64,000 bases of DNA, from contig JAFQGI010000030.1 of assembly GCA_017415515.1 (NCBI GenBank), positions 1 to 64,000 of the forward strand, in the 5' to 3' direction. The notes under the pieces are model-generated. The model saw only the letters and a program-made list of their open reading frames with translations, did not search any database and was not told the DNA's origin. A program made the translations under genes and the position numbers. Position 1 is the first letter of the stretch, and the number at the start of each line of letters is the position of its first letter. Source of the stretch: Clostridia bacterium. Lineage in GTDB: Bacteria; Bacillota; Clostridia; Oscillospirales; Acutalibacteraceae. Positions 15,630-24,687 of this stretch are shown piece by piece.

Positions 15630-15635
15630 GAGCGA

Positions 15636-15820
15636 GATAGTAGGAGTATGTTCTCTCGGGCGACGCATCCATACGTCGGGGGAGATAGTCGTATCCTCTG
15701 CGTGACGGTTTGCCGCCGCTGTGATGAGAGAACACTCTCATCGGAACGGGCGGCTTTACGGAAGCCGCCCACTCTCCACTATTGTAGAATCCAAAAATTC
15801 AATTTTAGGAGGAAAACACT
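15636..15820 (+). promoter_or_regulatory. Long structured leader with mutually exclusive pairings
   Basis: The leader is about 185 bases. GTTCTCTC (about 15649) can pair with GAGAGAAC (about 15725). The same region can instead fold as a local hairpin, GATGAGAG-AACA-CTCTCATC. A further strong hairpin, GGGCGGC with GCCGCCC (about 15749-15771), precedes the ribosome binding site TTAGGAGG. Alternative pairings of this kind are typical of regulatory leaders, but no known riboswitch core was recognised. Confidence 0.45.
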
Positions 15821-18800
15821 ATGCAAATCAAACTGCGCAAAATTTTGGCTGTGCTGTCCTGCTTGGCCATGCTATGCACTGTGCTGCCCGTGGGCATTCT
15901 GTCCGTGAGCGCCGAGGACTCCAGTGACTTCGTCACCAACGGCGATTTCGAGACCGGCGACTTGACTGGCTGGAAGAACAGCTACAGCGGCGAGGTTCAG
16001 TCTGACGTGGTTCACAGCGGCAGCTATGCCCACAAGACCACCAACACCGCCAGCAAGTATCAGGGTATGATGCAGCAGAACCCCATCTCCGTGGTCCCTA
16101 ATTCTGACTACACTGTCACCTTCTGGTACTACTACGAGGGTAGCAATGCTACCGGCTCCGGTGCGTCTTTCTATCTGTATCCCCAGACCACCGATAATGC
16201 AACCAATTTAGGTTCCAAGACCATTTATCCCACCGCTGCGAACACTTGGGTTCAGGTGACCCACACCTTCAACACCGGTGATAACGCCGCCATTGCTCTG
16301 GTGTGGTCCAACCGTATGGCTAACGACGGCGGCACCTACTACTTCGACGACGTTGTGATGACCGGTCCTGCGGTCGGTTCTGTGATCACTCCCGATGAGG
16401 AAGCCGACGGCAACCTGGTCGTCAACGGCTACTTCAACGATGGCACTGTTGATGGCTGGACTGTGTCCGGCGGTGAGGTTGAGGCTTTGAATGGCGACTA
16501 CGCCCTGAAGGCCACCACCACCAGCCGTTACAGCACCGTGGCTGAGCAGACCATCACCGTGGAGGCTAACAGCGATTACACTCTGGATGTTGAGTCCTAC
16601 TACAACGGCTCTCTCACCGGCGGTATTGCTCGTGTGCACATCTATGCCGGTGCCAGCGGCACCAGCGAGTTGGCTTCTCCCAGTTACTACTGGAACATCA
16701 CGGCCGGCGCTTGGGATTCCCACCAGCTGACCTTCAACTCCGGTGAGAACACTCAGGTGCGCATCGTGCTGCAGCAGCACGCCGCTCCGAGCTCTTCCAC
16801 CGCTATGGACGGTAACATCTACTACGACAATTTCAACCTGCAGAAGGTCATTGCCGCCCCCGAGGGTAACGAGACTCCCTCCAACGACGGCTACATCACC
16901 AACGGTGACTTCGAGACCGGCGACCTGACCGGCTGGACCGTGACCGCCGCCAATATCACTTGGACCGAGGTTGCCAACGGCAACTTCTCTCTGCAGGGCA
17001 CCAACACCGCTAAGTACGGCGCTTTCGTTAAGCAGACCGTTGCCGTTGAGGCCAACACCGACTACATCCTGACCTTTAAGGCAAAGTTGGCTGCCTCCGG
17101 CGGTCAGCCCCGTTTCTACATCAAGGATGGTGCTGAGGCTGTTACTCTGAACAGCTCCAACTACTATTTCACCGGTTCCACCGAGTGGACCACCTATCAG
17201 ATTGCCTTCAACTCCGGTGAATACACCTCTCTGGTAATCTATCCCGCTCAGGGCGTGAACAACGGCGGCGACGTCTATTATGACGATATCACTATGGCTG
17301 TGGCTGAGACCGGCTACACCGGTCTGTATCCCGAGACCATGACCTCCGGCGCCGACATCCGCTTCATGACCTACAACGTGTTGGTGGGTCAGGATACCGC
17401 CAACGGCGGCTATTCTTGGGGTTCTGCCATCGACGGTCGTCCCGAGAAGGCCTGCGCCATGATCAACTACTACAAGCCCGACGTCATCGCTCTGGAGGAG
17501 TTCTCCGGCGAGTGGTATGACTACTTCGTGGCCAATATGCCCGATTATGCTTTCGGTATCATGGAGAGCCAGGATACGCAGAACAACGGTAAGCTGTACA
17601 CCTGCATTGCTTACAACGTGAACACCATCCGTCTGCTGGATACCGACCTGTTCCGTAACACCGTCAGCCGCTGGGGCACCCAGGGTATGCGTTACGTCAA
17701 CGTGGGCTTCTGCGAGGTGATCGCTACCGGCGAGAAGTTCATCGCTGCCGTTACCCATCCCGATGCCGGTAATCTGGTTGGCACTTCCGACCTGAACGGC
17801 GACGGCGTTGCCGAAGAGGGCGACGGTTACTGGCGTCCTCAGCAGTTGGAAGAGGCTGCTGCTTACGTGGCCGGCCTGTCCAACGAGTACAAGATGCCCG
17901 TGATCTGGGGCGGCGACTTCAACTCCGGCTTGGACGGCACCTACGACGATAACGTGTCTTGGTACAAGGTGGCCGATGCCGGCTTCACCGATGCTACCGC
18001 CGGTCGTTACATCGACCACATCTTCTACAACGGTATGGCCACTCACCTGTATGAGACCACCGTTGCCGATGCGGCTGTCAACGGCGCTTCCGACCACAAG
18101 GCCGTGTTCGCCGACATCCAGTTCCTGGATGAGTTTGCTACTCCCATCAAGGATGCTAAGGACTATATCAAGACGCAGGGCCGTAACCAGCTGAAGGACG
18201 GCGCTCTGTGGCTGGACTTCTCCGCTTCCGGCATCGAGTTCTCCGCCAACTGCGAGGGCAAGGTTGCTCTGAACCTGAACGTCAAGTCCATCTATAACAC
18301 CGACTCCACCTACGGCGGCCTGTACTTCACCGTCATCGTGGATGGTGTGAAGGTGGATCGCGCCCAGTGCCGCATCACCTCCACCGGTAACGTGGAGTTG
18401 GTTCTGGCCGAGGATCTGTCCGCCGGCAACCACACCTTCGAGGTGTACCGTCAGACCGAGCATCGCGGCGCTGAGGTGGGCATCACCTCCATCGTGATGA
18501 ACGGCAGCTTCAATGAGAAGCCCGCTGACAACCGTCTGTACATCGAGTTCATCGGTGACTCCATCTCCACCGGTTTCGGTGCTCTGGGTACCTCCAGTGA
18601 TTCTGAAGGCGGTAGCCCCCTGTGGCAGGATGCCACCGTGGCTTATCCCTACCTGACCGCTAAGGCTCTGAACGCCGACTTCTCCGACGTCTGCTACTCC
18701 GGTCTGGGTTGTAAGTACGGCTACAGCTCCGTCACTATGCAGACCGTTTACACCGCTCAGCGTTATCAGTATGACCAGAACACCCAGTACGACTTCACCA

Positions 18801-19648
18801 AGCGTCAGCCTGACGTGGTGGTCATCGCTCTGGGCACCAACGACATCGCCAACCAGACCGATGCCTCCCTGCGTGAGGTCGGCTATCAGGAGATGCTGGA
18901 TCTGGTCCGCGCCAAGAACCCCGACGCCAAGATCGTCTGGATCGCCGGTATGATGAAGACTGACGACAACGCTATGATCGAGGCTCTGATCGAGGAGAAC
19001 GGCGGCGCTGCTGAGGGTCTGTATTATCTGGGTCTGACCACCAACACCGCCGGTGCCGGTTGGCACCCCTCTGCTGCCGGTCAGCAGGTCTTCGCCGACG
19101 AGCTGGTTGCTTTCCTGAACAGCGACGTGCTGGTCAAGTACGTGGGCGACGATATGCTGGATAACGATGAGGGCAACGTCATCGACTACGTCGGTTCCAG
19201 CCGTATGGAGATGACCTCCGATAAGCTGGGTCTGGCCTTCGCCTTCGGCGTCAAGGCTGACGGCATTACTGCCAACGGTGTCTTCGCCGACCTGACCAAC
19301 GCCACCATCGATGCGTTCGGTAACGGCGAGTCCTACAAGCTGCTCCGTATGGGCGCTATCGTGACCAACGCTCCCGGCGTGGGTCTGGGCGATATGAAGC
19401 TGGACGATGTGGACGGCAAGAGGACCGTTGACATCAACGCCGAGCGTCTGTATGACCTGGAGGCTGACTACGCTCAGTTCGCTGTGCGTATCACCAACAT
19501 CCCCTTGGCTAATGAGGATACCGTCATCTATGCCCGTGCTTACTACGTGTTCGAGTATGAAGGCCGCGAGGTTGTCGTGTACGACGACATCCAGGCTGCC
19601 AACTACATCAACAAGTACGACAGCAACGACGGCGTTCTGGAGTGGTGA
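15821..19648 (+). CDS. Secreted EEP-CE2 fusion enzyme with three CBM-like modules and NDGVLEW tail
   Basis: A 1275-residue protein. The signal peptide is about 1-30. Three CBM-like modules (about 35-190, 200-345, 350-495) open with FVTNGDFETGDLTGW, LVVNGYFNDGTVDGW and YITNGDFETGDLTGW. Residues about 505-770 are an endonuclease/exonuclease/phosphatase domain with MTYNVL, ALEEF, GGDFNS and GASDHKAVFADI. Residues about 775-1105 are a CE2-type esterase with FIGDSISTGFG, GLGCKYGYS, ALGTND and WHPSAAG. The shared C-terminal module (about 1120-1265) and the tail YDSNDGVLEW follow. The esterase part suggests polysaccharide deacetylation. The EEP part could act on a phosphodiester or nucleic acid; its substrate cannot be told. 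The EEP domain is most like the neighbouring protein at 19795. A terminator follows directly. Confidence 0.85.
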   Translation: MQIKLRKILAVLSCLAMLCTVLPVGILSVSAEDSSDFVTNGDFETGDLTGWKNSYSGEVQSDVVHSGSYAHKTTNTASKYQGMMQQNPISVVPNSDYTVTFWYYYEGSNATGSGASFYLYPQTTDNATNLGSKTIYPTAANTWVQVTHTFNTGDNAAIALVWSNRMANDGGTYYFDDVVMTGPAVGSVITPDEEADGNLVVNGYFNDGTVDGWTVSGGEVEALNGDYALKATTTSRYSTVAEQTITVEANSDYTLDVESYYNGSLTGGIARVHIYAGASGTSELASPSYYWNITAGAWDSHQLTFNSGENTQVRIVLQQHAAPSSSTAMDGNIYYDNFNLQKVIAAPEGNETPSNDGYITNGDFETGDLTGWTVTAANITWTEVANGNFSLQGTNTAKYGAFVKQTVAVEANTDYILTFKAKLAASGGQPRFYIKDGAEAVTLNSSNYYFTGSTEWTTYQIAFNSGEYTSLVIYPAQGVNNGGDVYYDDITMAVAETGYTGLYPETMTSGADIRFMTYNVLVGQDTANGGYSWGSAIDGRPEKACAMINYYKPDVIALEEFSGEWYDYFVANMPDYAFGIMESQDTQNNGKLYTCIAYNVNTIRLLDTDLFRNTVSRWGTQGMRYVNVGFCEVIATGEKFIAAVTHPDAGNLVGTSDLNGDGVAEEGDGYWRPQQLEEAAAYVAGLSNEYKMPVIWGGDFNSGLDGTYDDNVSWYKVADAGFTDATAGRYIDHIFYNGMATHLYETTVADAAVNGASDHKAVFADIQFLDEFATPIKDAKDYIKTQGRNQLKDGALWLDFSASGIEFSANCEGKVALNLNVKSIYNTDSTYGGLYFTVIVDGVKVDRAQCRITSTGNVELVLAEDLSAGNHTFEVYRQTEHRGAEVGITSIVMNGSFNEKPADNRLYIEFIGDSISTGFGALGTSSDSEGGSPLWQDATVAYPYLTAKALNADFSDVCYSGLGCKYGYSSVTMQTVYTAQRYQYDQNTQYDFTKRQPDVVVIALGTNDIANQTDASLREVGYQEMLDLVRAKNPDAKIVWIAGMMKTDDNAMIEALIEENGGAAEGLYYLGLTTNTAGAGWHPSAAGQQVFADELVAFLNSDVLVKYVGDDMLDNDEGNVIDYVGSSRMEMTSDKLGLAFAFGVKADGITANGVFADLTNATIDAFGNGESYKLLRMGAIVTNAPGVGLGDMKLDDVDGKRTVDINAERLYDLEADYAQFAVRITNIPLANEDTVIYARAYYVFEYEGREVVVYDDIQAANYINKYDSNDGVLEW

Positions 19649-19687
19649 TAGATTTCGCTGTAAAGCGGAAGGTTCGCTAACCTAATC

Positions 19688-19729
19688 AAGACCCCGACTG
19701 TGTTTCACAGTCGGGGTCTTTCTTTTTTT
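19688..19729 (+). terminator. Terminator after EEP-CE2 gene
   Basis: A long stem, AAGACCCCGACTGTG with its complement, followed by TCTTTTTTTC. Confidence 0.9.
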
Positions 19730-19794
19730 CTCTTGCCGTCGTTTGGATTGTGTGATATACTATTCTATATCCTATTTTGATGGGAGGATTTGAA

Positions 19795-21156
19795 ATGAAA
19801 AAGAGGATGCGTTTGTTTCTGATGTCCTTGGTGTGCGGCATTCTGCCTATCACCTTGCTGTTGGGAGGTATTCCTGTTGCCGCCTATACCGGCAGCAGTG
19901 CAAAAGACCTTACTGCCGGCGCCGACATCCGCGTGATGTCCTATAATACGCTGGTGGATAACGACGAATCTTTGGGCGGTTGGTCCTGGGGTCAGCCTTT
20001 GGGCAACCGTGGCGACAAGGCAGCAGCCGCTATCAATTACTATAAACCCGATGTTATCGGCCTGCAGGAGAACAACTATAAGTGGCACGTTTCCCTGCGT
20101 AAGAACCTGCCGGATTACGACTATGTCAACGCTGACGTGCCGATGGGTATGCCGTTGGAGGCCAGAGAGAGCCTCGGCAAAAAGGACTGGATGTGCACCA
20201 CCATGATGTACAACACCAAGACCTTGGAGCTGGTGGACCGTGAGCTGTACGGCTATTCCTGCAACTATTGGGGCTGTATCCAGCGTATGCGGTATGTCAG
20301 CATGGCATTGTTTAAGGTCAAAAAGACCGGTGAGCATTTCGTCTTTATCAGCACCCACTTAGACGCTGAAAAGGATAGTAAGGGGCAAAGCATGCGCCGT
20401 CAGCAGGCCACCGAGCTGGCTGAGGCCATCAACTATTATAAGGATACCTATGGCTATCCTGTCATTTCCACCGGTGACTATAACAGCGGCTACAACAACG
20501 AGCCGATCTCCATTGTTCGGGAACAAGCCGAGATGACCTCTCACGGTAATAATCGCGGCGGTATTGACTACGTTCTGTACTCCGAGGGTATCTCCGCCAA
20601 ATATTTCACGGTGGTGAACGATGCGGATGTGCGTGGTGCTTCGGATCATCAGCCCATCTTTGCGGATTTGTCCTTAGATAACGGCTTTGCGTTCCCCACC
20701 ACCACGGTTCCTACTGAGTCCACCACCATCGAGTCGCCTACCACCACTACCACTACAACGACTACCCGTCCTACGGCGTTGCGGCCCACCGCTGCCGCCA
20801 CCACGACGACGGTGAAACGCCCCACAGAAAGTGCCCCCACCGTCACGGTGGCTCAGCCTTCTACCACCGAAACGGTGACAGGTTCCTCTGCTTCCCAGGG
20901 TGAGGCAGCGGATGTGCCCATCGACACGCCCATTTCCACTACTGAGTACATCTACGGCCCCGGTGTGGAGGCTGATGACATTGTTACCACAACCTCCACC
21001 ACCGCTGCTTCCGAAGTCGAGGATGACAACGAGGAGGTAGAGGCTAAAATCGTCAAAAAAGGCAACGACAAGCTGTACATCGTCATCGCTGTTGCTATTG
21101 CTGCGGTGGGTGTTCTCTCCGCCGTTGCTGCCATTCTCGTTCGCAAGAAAAAATAA
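19795..21156 (+). CDS. Cell-surface EEP-family protein with Thr-rich stalk and C-terminal membrane anchor
   Basis: A 453-residue protein. Signal peptide 1-31, then an endonuclease/exonuclease/phosphatase domain (about 40-300) with VMSYNTL, GLQENN, ISTHLD, STGDYNS and GASDHQPIFADL, so the metal and catalytic residues look intact. Residues about 305-420 are a Thr/Pro/Ser-rich low-complexity stalk. Residues about 428-448 form one hydrophobic segment ending in RKKK, so the enzyme would face outward, held by its C terminus. ATG at 19795 follows GGGAGGA; an earlier in-frame ATG at 19777 lies before that site. The EEP domain resembles that in the fusion protein upstream, suggesting duplication. The substrate is unknown; sphingomyelinase-like, nuclease and inositol phosphatase relatives all exist in the superfamily. 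Confidence 0.85.
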   Translation: MKKRMRLFLMSLVCGILPITLLLGGIPVAAYTGSSAKDLTAGADIRVMSYNTLVDNDESLGGWSWGQPLGNRGDKAAAAINYYKPDVIGLQENNYKWHVSLRKNLPDYDYVNADVPMGMPLEARESLGKKDWMCTTMMYNTKTLELVDRELYGYSCNYWGCIQRMRYVSMALFKVKKTGEHFVFISTHLDAEKDSKGQSMRRQQATELAEAINYYKDTYGYPVISTGDYNSGYNNEPISIVREQAEMTSHGNNRGGIDYVLYSEGISAKYFTVVNDADVRGASDHQPIFADLSLDNGFAFPTTTVPTESTTIESPTTTTTTTTTRPTALRPTAAATTTTVKRPTESAPTVTVAQPSTTETVTGSSASQGEAADVPIDTPISTTEYIYGPGVEADDIVTTTSTTAASEVEDDNEEVEAKIVKKGNDKLYIVIAVAIAAVGVLSAVAAILVRKKK

Positions 21157-21166
21157 CCGTTTATAG

Positions 21167-21207
21167 CAAAAGAGGCAAGCAGGTGATCCTGCTTGCCTCT
21201 TTCCTTT
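21167..21207. terminator. Bidirectional terminator between convergent genes
   Basis: AGAGGCAAGCAGG pairs with CCTGCTTGCCTCT around TGAT, with A-rich and T-rich flanks on both sides. It serves the EEP gene and the symporter gene at 21206. Confidence 0.85.
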
Positions 21208-22831
21208 ATCCGAGAGATACTCTTGATTTGGTTACTACGGTTTTGTCGTAGCAACTGAATTTTTCCTCTATGCCGGTGGGTAGCGTTTTTTTGGTGAACA
21301 GGCTGACAATCGGCACGATCACCAAGCCACCCAACATAGCGAACACGCCGGAGTAGAGGGAGTTGGTGAACACGAATTCCAACACCGGAATTCCCTTCAC
21401 CGACAGCCATCCCATGCTGATACACAGCTGAACAAGCTCCAGACCCGTGCCGAACACAAAGCTGACCGCCACCGCCGCACGAGTGACCTTTTTGCTGTAC
21501 AGACCATACAGGAAGGGGGCGAGGAACGCACCCGCCAGTGCACCCCAAGACACGCCCATCATTTGGGCGATAAACACCGAGTCTTTCCACAGCGTGTCCT
21601 TGAGAATGGCAATGACCGCCGACACCGCCACAAAGAAGACGATGAACAGCCGCATTACCAATACACTGCGTTTTTCGCTTAGAGGTTTTTTCTTCTCCAT
21701 AGCGGGTTTCACTACGTCCAGCGTCAGGGTGGAGGAGGAAGTCAGCACCAGCGAGGACAGCGTGGACATAGAGGCGGCCAGCACCAACACGATGATCAGC
21801 GCCACCACGATGGGAGCTAAGTCTTGTAGCATGGTGGGAATGACCTTATCAAACAGCACGCCTTTTTCGGAGATGTGACCGGCTTCTTTCATGTCGTCAA
21901 AGTACAGCTTGCCAAAACCGCCAAGGAAATAGCAGCCGCCTGCTACCACAATAGCAAAGATGGTGGAGATAATAGTACCCTTTTTGATCGATCCCTCGTC
22001 CTTGATGGAGTAGAATTTGCCCACCATCTGAGGCAGTCCCCATGTGCCCAGCGAAGTTAATAGCACCACAAACAACAGAAATAGGGGATTGGGACCGAAC
22101 ATAGAGGTGTAGGCGTGACCGGCTTGCGGGCTGGTGTTGAGCGCCTCTGCAGCGGCGTTAAAGCCGCCGTTCTGTGCCAGAACTGCCGCAATCACGGTGA
22201 CAATGCCCACCAGCATAATGATGCCTTGAATGAAGTCGTTGATGGCGGTGGCCATATAGCCACCGAAGATGACGTACACGCCGGTGAGCACCGCCATCAC
22301 CACCACCACCACCCAGTAGGGGATGGCAAAAACATCATTAAATAAGGAGGAAAGACCGTTGTACAGCGAGGCGGTGTAAGGGATCAGAAACACAAACACG
22401 ATAAAGGAGGCAACCACCTTCAATTTCTTGGAATCGTACCGCTTCTCAAAGAAATCCGGCATGGTCTTGCTACCCAAATGCTGGGTCATGACACGGGTGC
22501 GTCGTCCCAGCACCGACCAGGCCAGCAGCGAGCCGATAAAGGCGTTTCCTAGACCGATCCAGGTGGATGCCAAACCGAAATTCCAGCCAAATTGCCCTGC
22601 ATAGCCCACGAAAATGACCGCCGAGAAATAGGAGGTGCCAAAAGCAAAGGCGGTGAGCCAGGGGCCGACGGAGCGACCGCCCAGCACAAAGCCGTCCACG
22701 TTGGTGGAGTGCTTGCGGCAGGCAAATCCCACTCCGATCATCAGCCCGAAAAAGGCGATGAGCATGGGGATGGTGATCCACGCCGTGGGGGAGAGGCGAA
22801 ACGCCGTTTCCGTTAGCATACAGGGGGACAT
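21206..22831 (-). CDS. Sodium:solute symporter (SSS family)
   Basis: A 541-residue polytopic membrane protein with about 13 hydrophobic segments. The region VGFACRKHSTNVDGFVLGGRSVGPWLTAFAFGTSYFSA is the classic N-terminal block of the solute:sodium symporter family (PutP and relatives). Predicted role: Na+-driven uptake of an organic solute. It is divergent from the acyl-CoA ligase-iorAB genes, and both promoters carry the same operator, so it probably imports a substrate of that pathway, for example an aryl or branched carboxylate. This is inference; proline or pantothenate transporters have the same fold. The start follows AAGGAAG. Confidence 0.85.
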   Translation of the reverse strand: MSPCMLTETAFRLSPTAWITIPMLIAFFGLMIGVGFACRKHSTNVDGFVLGGRSVGPWLTAFAFGTSYFSAVIFVGYAGQFGWNFGLASTWIGLGNAFIGSLLAWSVLGRRTRVMTQHLGSKTMPDFFEKRYDSKKLKVVASFIVFVFLIPYTASLYNGLSSLFNDVFAIPYWVVVVVMAVLTGVYVIFGGYMATAINDFIQGIIMLVGIVTVIAAVLAQNGGFNAAAEALNTSPQAGHAYTSMFGPNPLFLLFVVLLTSLGTWGLPQMVGKFYSIKDEGSIKKGTIISTIFAIVVAGGCYFLGGFGKLYFDDMKEAGHISEKGVLFDKVIPTMLQDLAPIVVALIIVLVLAASMSTLSSLVLTSSSTLTLDVVKPAMEKKKPLSEKRSVLVMRLFIVFFVAVSAVIAILKDTLWKDSVFIAQMMGVSWGALAGAFLAPFLYGLYSKKVTRAAVAVSFVFGTGLELVQLCISMGWLSVKGIPVLEFVFTNSLYSGVFAMLGGLVIVPIVSLFTKKTLPTGIEEKFSCYDKTVVTKSRVSLG

Positions 22832-22855
22832 AAGACATCTTCCTTTCGATTTAGC

Positions 22856-22911
22856 GCTTTAAAGCAAGTTTGTTGTGGCTACACTTTAACACTTTAAAGC
22901 AAATATGTCAA
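22856..22911 (-). promoter_or_regulatory. Symporter promoter with embedded palindromic operator
   Basis: On the minus strand TTGACA (22906-22911) and TAAAGT are separated by 17 bases. The palindrome CTTTAA-N4-TTAAAG (22884-22899) fills the spacer and part of the -10. A further half-like site, GCTTTAAAGC, lies at 22856-22865 downstream of the start point. Placement across the spacer suggests repression. Confidence 0.75.
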
Positions 22912-22971
22912 TAGGTTTTAAGAAAATTTTTCAAAAAGTCGAAAAAATGCCCAAAAATCAACCAAAAGCGG

Positions 22972-23000
22972 TTGACAATTCCGCTTTAAAGTGTTAAAGT
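22972..23000 (+). promoter_or_regulatory. Ligase-ior promoter with embedded palindromic operator
   Basis: TTGACA (22972-22977) and TAAAGT (22995-23000) are separated by 17 bases. The 16-base palindrome CTTTAA-N4-TTAAAG (22984-22999) is the exact reverse complement of the site in the divergent promoter. Confidence 0.78.
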
Positions 23001-23031
23001 ATTAGTATGCTTTTTGTGAGGAGTAATCGTT

Positions 23032-24669
23032 ATGACTATCGTACATTTATTAGAGAGAAATGCTCGTGAGTTTGCCCATGACGTGGCGCTGGTGGAGCTG
23101 AATCCCGAACAGCCGGAGACCCGCCGTGCCACCTGGCACGAGTTTGAGCTGGTGGAGTCCACGCCCCGTGCCCGTTCCTATCGCCGTGAGATCACCTGGG
23201 AGGTTTTTAACGAAAAGGCCAATCGTTTGGCGAACCTCTTGCAGCAGAACGGCATCGGCAAGGGGAAGAAGGTGGCCATCCTGCTAATGAACTGCATCGA
23301 TTGGCTGCCGATTTATTTCGGCATCCTCAAATCCGGTGCGTTGGCGGTGCCGCTGAACTATCGTTACTCCTCGGATGAGATTGACTATTGCCTTTCGTTG
23401 GCGCAGGCGGATGTGCTGATCTTCGGCACCGAGTTTGTGGGCCGTGTGGAGGCGGTGGCGGATAAGATCAGCCGCACCTGCCACCTCATTTATATGGGGG
23501 CCGGTTGCCCTGTGTTTGCCGACGACTATAATGACCTTATCTCCGAGTGTTCGGGTATGTTCCCTGCGTCCACCCTTACCGAAGAGGATGAGGCAGCCAT
23601 TTATTTTTCCTCCGGCACCACCGGCTTTCCCAAGGCGATTCTCCACACCCATCGCAGTCTGATTCATTCCTGCCGAGTGGAGCAGGCTCACCACGGTCAG
23701 ACTCGGGAGGATTGCTTCCTCTGCATCCCGCCGCTGTATCACACCGGCGCCAAGATGCACTGGTTCGGTAGCCTCTTGGCAGGCTCTAAGGCGGTCATCC
23801 TCAAGGGTGCTAAAGCTCGCCACATCCTCACTGCCGCCAGCGAGGAAAAGTGCACCATCGTGTGGCTGCTGGTGCCGTGGGCACAGGAGATTCTCAACGC
23901 CCTGGACAGCGGTGAGATTTCCCTTGACGAGTTCGATTTGAAGCAGTGGCGACTGATGCATATCGGCGCTCAACCTGTGCCTCAAAGTTTGATCAAACGA
24001 TGGCTTGACTATTTCCCCGAACAGCAGTATGATACTAACTATGGATTGTCTGAATCCATCGGTCCCGGTGCGGTGCATCTGGGGGTGGAGAACGTCCATA
24101 AGGTGGGCGCCATCGGCGTACCCGGCTATGGCTGGGAGGTCAAGATCGTAGATCCCGACGGCAGGGAAGTGGAGCAGGGCACCGTGGGCGAACTCTGCCT
24201 GCGTGGCCCCGGCGTGATGGTGTGCTATTATCGCGACCCCGCCGCCACCGCCGACACTTTACGCGATGGCTGGCTATACACCGGTGATATGGCGATGCAG
24301 GATCCCGACGGCTTTATCTATCTGGTGGACCGTAAGAAGGACGTGATCATCACCGGCGGCGAAAATCTCTATCCCGTCCAGATCGAAAACTTCCTTGCCG
24401 CCCATCAAAAGATTAAGGATGTGGCGGTCATTGGCTTGCCGGATTCCCGCTTGGGCGAGATCGCCACCGCCATCATTGAGGTGAAGGCGGGCATGACCTG
24501 CACCGAGGAAGAGATCAATGAGTTCTGCCTCGACCTGCCCCGCTATAAGCGTCCCCGCAAGATCATCTTTGCGGAGGTTCCCCGCAACCCCACCGGCAAG
24601 ATCGAAAAGCCGAAGCTGCGTAAGATGTACGGCGGCGAAGGCTTGGTCGCCCTGCAGAACAAATCCTAA
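23032..24669 (+). CDS. AMP-dependent acyl/aryl-CoA ligase
   Basis: A 545-residue class I adenylate-forming enzyme. Core motifs are FSSGTTGFPKAILHTH (phosphate-binding loop, about residue 195), YGLSES, YTGDMAMQDPDGFIYLVDRKKD with the hinge region, and the C-terminal PTGKIEKPKLR lysine. It activates a carboxylic acid to the acyl-AMP and then the CoA thioester. It is the first gene of a run with iorA and iorB, whose enzyme makes or consumes aryl-acetyl-CoA, so an arylacetate or related acid is the likely substrate. The start follows GAGGAG and the operator-containing promoter. Confidence 0.85.
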   Translation: MTIVHLLERNAREFAHDVALVELNPEQPETRRATWHEFELVESTPRARSYRREITWEVFNEKANRLANLLQQNGIGKGKKVAILLMNCIDWLPIYFGILKSGALAVPLNYRYSSDEIDYCLSLAQADVLIFGTEFVGRVEAVADKISRTCHLIYMGAGCPVFADDYNDLISECSGMFPASTLTEEDEAAIYFSSGTTGFPKAILHTHRSLIHSCRVEQAHHGQTREDCFLCIPPLYHTGAKMHWFGSLLAGSKAVILKGAKARHILTAASEEKCTIVWLLVPWAQEILNALDSGEISLDEFDLKQWRLMHIGAQPVPQSLIKRWLDYFPEQQYDTNYGLSESIGPGAVHLGVENVHKVGAIGVPGYGWEVKIVDPDGREVEQGTVGELCLRGPGVMVCYYRDPAATADTLRDGWLYTGDMAMQDPDGFIYLVDRKKDVIITGGENLYPVQIENFLAAHQKIKDVAVIGLPDSRLGEIATAIIEVKAGMTCTEEEINEFCLDLPRYKRPRKIIFAEVPRNPTGKIEKPKLRKMYGGEGLVALQNKS

Positions 24670-24687
24670 TAAAGAGGTAGTTTATTT

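Noticed and set aside
16208..19066. A 952-codon minus-strand frame opposite the EEP-CE2 gene
   Set aside because: Same codon-bias shadow; the plus strand has complete enzyme motifs and expression signals.
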